Assembly (NCBI RefSeq): GCF_003428625.2
Contig: NZ_QVQT02000001.1
Span: forward strand, 839,811-903,810
DNA length: 64,000 nucleotides
DNA from: Paracidobacterium acidisoli
GTDB lineage: Bacteria; Acidobacteriota; Terriglobia; Terriglobales; Acidobacteriaceae
Direction of reading: 5' to 3'
Part shown: positions 61,156 to 64,000 of the stretch, one piece after another
Layout: each line of letters starts with the position of its first letter
Position numbering within the stretch: the first letter of the stretch is position 1
The notes under the pieces: generated by a model
Databases searched by the model: none
Told to the model about the DNA's origin: nothing
What the model saw: only the letters and a program-made list of their open reading frames with translations
Position numbers and translations under genes: made by a program

Positions 61156-62559
61156 TCAGGAACCTGTTTTGTTCTCGGATTCCGGATGGAGGATGCGTTC
61201 CAGATCGCCATCCTCCGCTGTGCCGAGCACCACACCGGCCTGCTGCAGCGTCTGCTGCACGGGAGCGATAGGCGGAGCAGATGTGCTGCTGCCTGTCGCC
61301 GCGCAAAGGCTCGCCGCCGCTCCCGCTGCTTCTCCCGTGCTGGCACAGGCAGGAACATTACGTGTCGAGGCGAAGGCAATTTCATCCACCGAGATGCAGC
61401 GGCCCGCCACGAACAGGCCTTCGATGCCCAGCGGAATAAGGCAGCGCAGCGGTATCCCGTAGCCAGGGCCCACACTCTGCATCACCGCCTTCTCTCCGTC
61501 GGGATCGTGATAGCTGATCGGCGCATTGCAAAGGCCGATAGCATCGCGGAAGCGGGCGCCGCCGCGCACATCGTCTTCGGTGAGCACATACTGGCCGCGG
61601 ATGCGGCGCGTTTCGCGCACCCCGAGCTTCGGAGCAACCTCCAGAAATACGGACCGCTCGAATCCCTTCACATACTGCCGCAGAAAGTCGAAGGCGCAGT
61701 ATGCCTGGCGCCGGATCTCGATTTCGGCGCGGCTCAGAACACGCTCGTCCAGAGCATTCCCGTGAAAGCGGGTAACATTCACGTTCAGCTCGCCGGGAAT
61801 GAGACCGGCCTTCAGCGTGATGTCGTTGCGGGGAATGATCCAGGAAAAGCCTTCGCACTTCGCCTGCTCAATACGCTCGGCAAAGCCGGTCGCCACCAGG
61901 ATCATGGCATAGTCTTCGTTGCGCTCGCCGCCCTCTTCCGGAAGCGTCAGCTCCCGCAGATCGCTGCGATGCTCCAGGCAGTCCCGCACCAGCGCCGGAA
62001 TATCCACATTGAGGATGCGCATGTAGGAAGTCATGGGCTGCGTCAGGCCATCCGCGGAGCGTCCCGTCATGAACTCCGCACCGGCAAGCGCCGCCACATC
62101 GCCGTCTCCCGACGCATCGACAGATACTTTGGCGAAGACCAGCTTCCTTCCGCTCTTCGTCTGTATCTCGACTCCGCGAAGAGTGCGGTCTTCCATCACC
62201 GTGCCGACAATCTGCGCGCGCAGCAGCACCTCGACGCCTGCTTCATCGATGGCCTCAAGAATCACCCGCTGCAGCGTCTCCGCATCGAAGGAGCCGGTAT
62301 AAGCGCCCCAGTATGAGCTGCGCAGAGAACGGTCGGCCGCGCCGTAATCCGCGCAGCGCGCCAGCAGCTCGGCAAAGACGCCGCCATTGATGACGCCGCT
62401 CGGCTTCGTCAGCCGTCCGCCGGTGACAAGGCCTCCGATCACGCCGCTTCCTTCGATCAGAAGCGTCTTCGCGCCCTGCCGCGCAGCGCGAATCGCGGCC
62501 ACCGTGCCGCTTACGCCCGCTCCGGCAATCACCACGTCATAGCTGCCAAATACTTCCAT
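61156..62559 (-). CDS. FAD-dependent oxidoreductase (FAD_oxidored family)
   Basis: The 467-residue protein begins with the dinucleotide-binding motif DVVIAGAGVSGTVAA (GAGVSG at 13-18), followed by TLLIEGSGVIGGLVTGG. It carries DASGDGDVAALAGAEFMTG in the middle and GLFVAGRCISVDEIAFASTR near the end, a pattern of the PF12831 FAD-dependent oxidoreductases. Members often occur in carbohydrate or sugar-acid clusters, but their substrates are mostly unknown. There is no signal peptide. It is the last gene of a minus-strand cluster with the MFS transporter 75 bases upstream. Confidence 0.88.
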   Translation of the reverse strand: MEVFGSYDVVIAGAGVSGTVAAIRAARQGAKTLLIEGSGVIGGLVTGGRLTKPSGVINGGVFAELLARCADYGAADRSLRSSYWGAYTGSFDAETLQRVILEAIDEAGVEVLLRAQIVGTVMEDRTLRGVEIQTKSGRKLVFAKVSVDASGDGDVAALAGAEFMTGRSADGLTQPMTSYMRILNVDIPALVRDCLEHRSDLRELTLPEEGGERNEDYAMILVATGFAERIEQAKCEGFSWIIPRNDITLKAGLIPGELNVNVTRFHGNALDERVLSRAEIEIRRQAYCAFDFLRQYVKGFERSVFLEVAPKLGVRETRRIRGQYVLTEDDVRGGARFRDAIGLCNAPISYHDPDGEKAVMQSVGPGYGIPLRCLIPLGIEGLFVAGRCISVDEIAFASTRNVPACASTGEAAGAAASLCAATGSSTSAPPIAPVQQTLQQAGVVLGTAEDGDLERILHPESENKTGS

Positions 62560-62634
62560 GCACTCTTCCGGTGTCCTTATCGACGACGTTGCACGAACAC
62601 AGAATCCTCCCGAAGCCTGTTCCCGCGCGCTAGT

Positions 62635-63900
62635 CTACGGTGACACGGCCTCCTCGGCAGGATCGTCGAGGGAGACGTTACGTGTCTCCCTTGTGAAGCT
62701 TAGTCCCAGCAGGCCAAGGCCGGCTCCCGCAGCCGCAATGATCATAATGGTCTCTGCATAGCCGAAGCGAGCATGCAGCGTGGCGGCAATCACTGTGCCG
62801 ACAGAACCGGCGAATGCTCCAAGATTATGCAGCAGCCCGTTGCCTACGGCTCTCAAATCGATCGGATAATGCTCGTTCTCGAAGGCTGTCAGCAGCCCGC
62901 CCATGGAGCCGAAGATCATCCCATTGATGAAGCTGGCGATAATCACCAGGCTCGCCTGATGGGCAAGTACGCCGACCGCCGTGGGAATAATGGCCAGCAC
63001 AAACGCGATGGAATACGTTCGCTTGCGTCCGATGCGGTCGGAGACGATGCCGCCGAGCACCGAACCGAGCAGCGCTCCCGCGCCAATCATCGAGCCGGCA
63101 AGGCTGACCAGATGAATGGGAAAGTGCCGCTCCAGTTTGACGTAAGTCGGCAGCAGCGACTGAAACGGGAAAGCATCGAAGAAGACTCCGAACTCCACCG
63201 TCAGCAGCGCCAGCGTGACGCCGATATATGCAGGAGAAAACAGTCTCCACATTGAGAGGCGCTGCCGCGCACTCTTCAAAACTCCGGGCACCGGCCTTTG
63301 CCGGTTCGTATGGGCCTCCCATACCGGCGATTCCAAGACGGTCAAAAGCACATACGGAATCAGAAGAAGCGATGCGCCGCCGAAGTAAAACAGCCCGCGC
63401 CACCCGAAATGCGGCTCCAGAGCATAATAGGTCCACGGCGCAATCACATTTCCCGCATAAAAACCGAACATATAAAAGCCCGACGCAAAGCCGCGCACCG
63501 CAGCCGGCACGCTCTCCATCACGAGCGGACCTGCCGCCGCATAAAGACCGCCCATCCCTATGCCGAAGCAGAAGCGCAGCCCCAGCAGCATGGGAAAGGT
63601 GCGGGCGCAGCCGGTAAGCATGGTGAAGATGCCGCACAGCAGAATGCCGAAGAGCAGGCTCTTCTTCCGTCCATAACGCGCAGAGAGGCTGCCCAGCAGC
63701 AATCCGCCGATCCATCGGCTGGCGTAGGTAAACAGCACGGCCAGCGATGCCCGGGCGATTGTAATTTTGAATTCCGTCGCAATATCGCTGAGCACGTAGA
63801 TCAGCAGAAATGCATCCCAGGAATCGAAGAAGAAAGCCAGCGCGCCCGCGCTCATCGTATTCCACTGCTGCCGCGAGATGGAGCGCAGATCGGAATTCAT
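62635..63900 (-). CDS. MFS transporter (sugar or carboxylate:H+ symporter type)
   Basis: The 421-residue membrane protein has about 12 transmembrane helices in two halves. The conserved loop motifs are visible as SARYGRKKS between helices 2 and 3 and SDRIGRKRT in the second half. FDSWDAFLLIYVLSDI in helix 1 resembles the Asp-containing signature of aromatic acid/sialic acid-type symporters. It lies 18 bases after the enolase-superfamily gene and 75 bases before the oxidoreductase gene, so it probably imports their substrate, an organic or sugar acid. The substrate is not determined. Confidence 0.88.
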   Translation of the reverse strand: MNSDLRSISRQQWNTMSAGALAFFFDSWDAFLLIYVLSDIATEFKITIARASLAVLFTYASRWIGGLLLGSLSARYGRKKSLLFGILLCGIFTMLTGCARTFPMLLGLRFCFGIGMGGLYAAAGPLVMESVPAAVRGFASGFYMFGFYAGNVIAPWTYYALEPHFGWRGLFYFGGASLLLIPYVLLTVLESPVWEAHTNRQRPVPGVLKSARQRLSMWRLFSPAYIGVTLALLTVEFGVFFDAFPFQSLLPTYVKLERHFPIHLVSLAGSMIGAGALLGSVLGGIVSDRIGRKRTYSIAFVLAIIPTAVGVLAHQASLVIIASFINGMIFGSMGGLLTAFENEHYPIDLRAVGNGLLHNLGAFAGSVGTVIAATLHARFGYAETIMIIAAAGAGLGLLGLSFTRETRNVSLDDPAEEAVSP

Positions 63901-63918
63901 GCTTCTTCTTCGTCCCGG

Positions 63919-64000
63919 CTACCGTTCATATTTGACTTGGTATTTTTGGATGAAGTCCTGATCGAGCTCCCATCCGAGGCCTGGTCGGTCGGGCAGGGTG
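63919..64000 (-). CDS. Enolase-superfamily (mandelate racemase/muconate lactonising) enzyme, C-terminal end
   Basis: Only the last 26 codons are inside the window, ending with TAG at 63921-63919. PDRPGLGWELDQDFIQKY is the typical C-terminus of sugar-acid dehydratases and other members of the mandelate racemase/MLE group. The gene is in line with the MFS transporter 18 bases downstream, which supports a role in sugar-acid or carboxylate catabolism. Nothing can be said about catalytic residues. Confidence 0.65.
   Translation of the reverse strand, partial: TLPDRPGLGWELDQDFIQKYQVKYER

Noticed and set aside
60932..61462. A 176-codon plus-strand frame overlapping the FAD oxidoreductase 3' end
   Set aside because: Half of it is antisense to the oxidoreductase and the other half matches nothing known. 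There is no supporting start signal.

Overview
The window looks like chromosomal DNA of an Acidobacteriota member, most likely class Terriglobia (subdivision 1, Acidobacteriaceae-like). The grounds are five very large Oar-like TonB-dependent receptors, each with an N-terminal carboxypeptidase-regulatory-like domain and a C-terminal Phe; a bcs cellulose operon with a fused bcsA-bcsB gene; many Tat-exported enzymes; and a partial winged-helix protein of a type common in that class. The species assignment is inference. I saw no tRNA, rRNA, CRISPR array or intact insertion sequence.

Layout. 1-495 (-): 5' part of a putative winged-helix regulator. 952-6043 (+): TonB-dependent receptor and an exported PHP-domain metallohydrolase. 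6082-17538 (-): cellulose operon bcsQ-bcsAB-bcsZ-bcsC with overlapping genes. 17890-19935 (+): DNA alkylation repair pair (Ada-type AraC/AlkA fusion, then Ogt). 20028-20867 (-): 3-mercaptopyruvate sulfurtransferase. 21132-26022: IclR regulator, receptor and a convergent SDR oxidoreductase. 26285-28717 (+): DUF1569 protein and a translationally coupled pair of NIF3-like proteins.

28960-43072 is a divergent catabolic locus. The minus arm holds a PQQ-type quinohemoprotein, a receptor, a small NTF2-like protein, a semialdehyde dehydrogenase and a GABA-type aminotransferase. The plus arm holds a MerR-XRE-cupin regulator, a betaine/aminoaldehyde-type aldehyde dehydrogenase, a cytochrome c and an APC-family permease. 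Together they read as uptake and periplasmic plus cytoplasmic oxidation of an amine or amino-acid-like compound to succinate; the substrate is unknown.

43468-54410 (+) runs ECF sigma factor, membrane anti-sigma factor, receptor, SGNH hydrolase, Tat-exported phospholipase C-like enzyme and a Tat-exported GH95/DUF5703-like glycosidase. This suggests a cell-surface-regulated system for a decorated polymer. 54411-55283 holds facing gene remnants. 55284-60558 (-) has a receptor and an M61 peptidase. 61156-64000 (-) is the downstream part of a carboxylate or sugar-acid cluster: enolase-superfamily enzyme (3' end only), MFS transporter and FAD-dependent oxidoreductase.

The features I find most unusual are the NIF3 pair, in which the exported copy has lost likely metal ligands; the PQQ-type enzyme lacking the usual catalytic Asp motif and vicinal Cys pair; the three-domain regulator with a MerR-like long-spacer promoter in front of it; and BcsC with a disordered insert of about 335 residues between TPRs and barrel.
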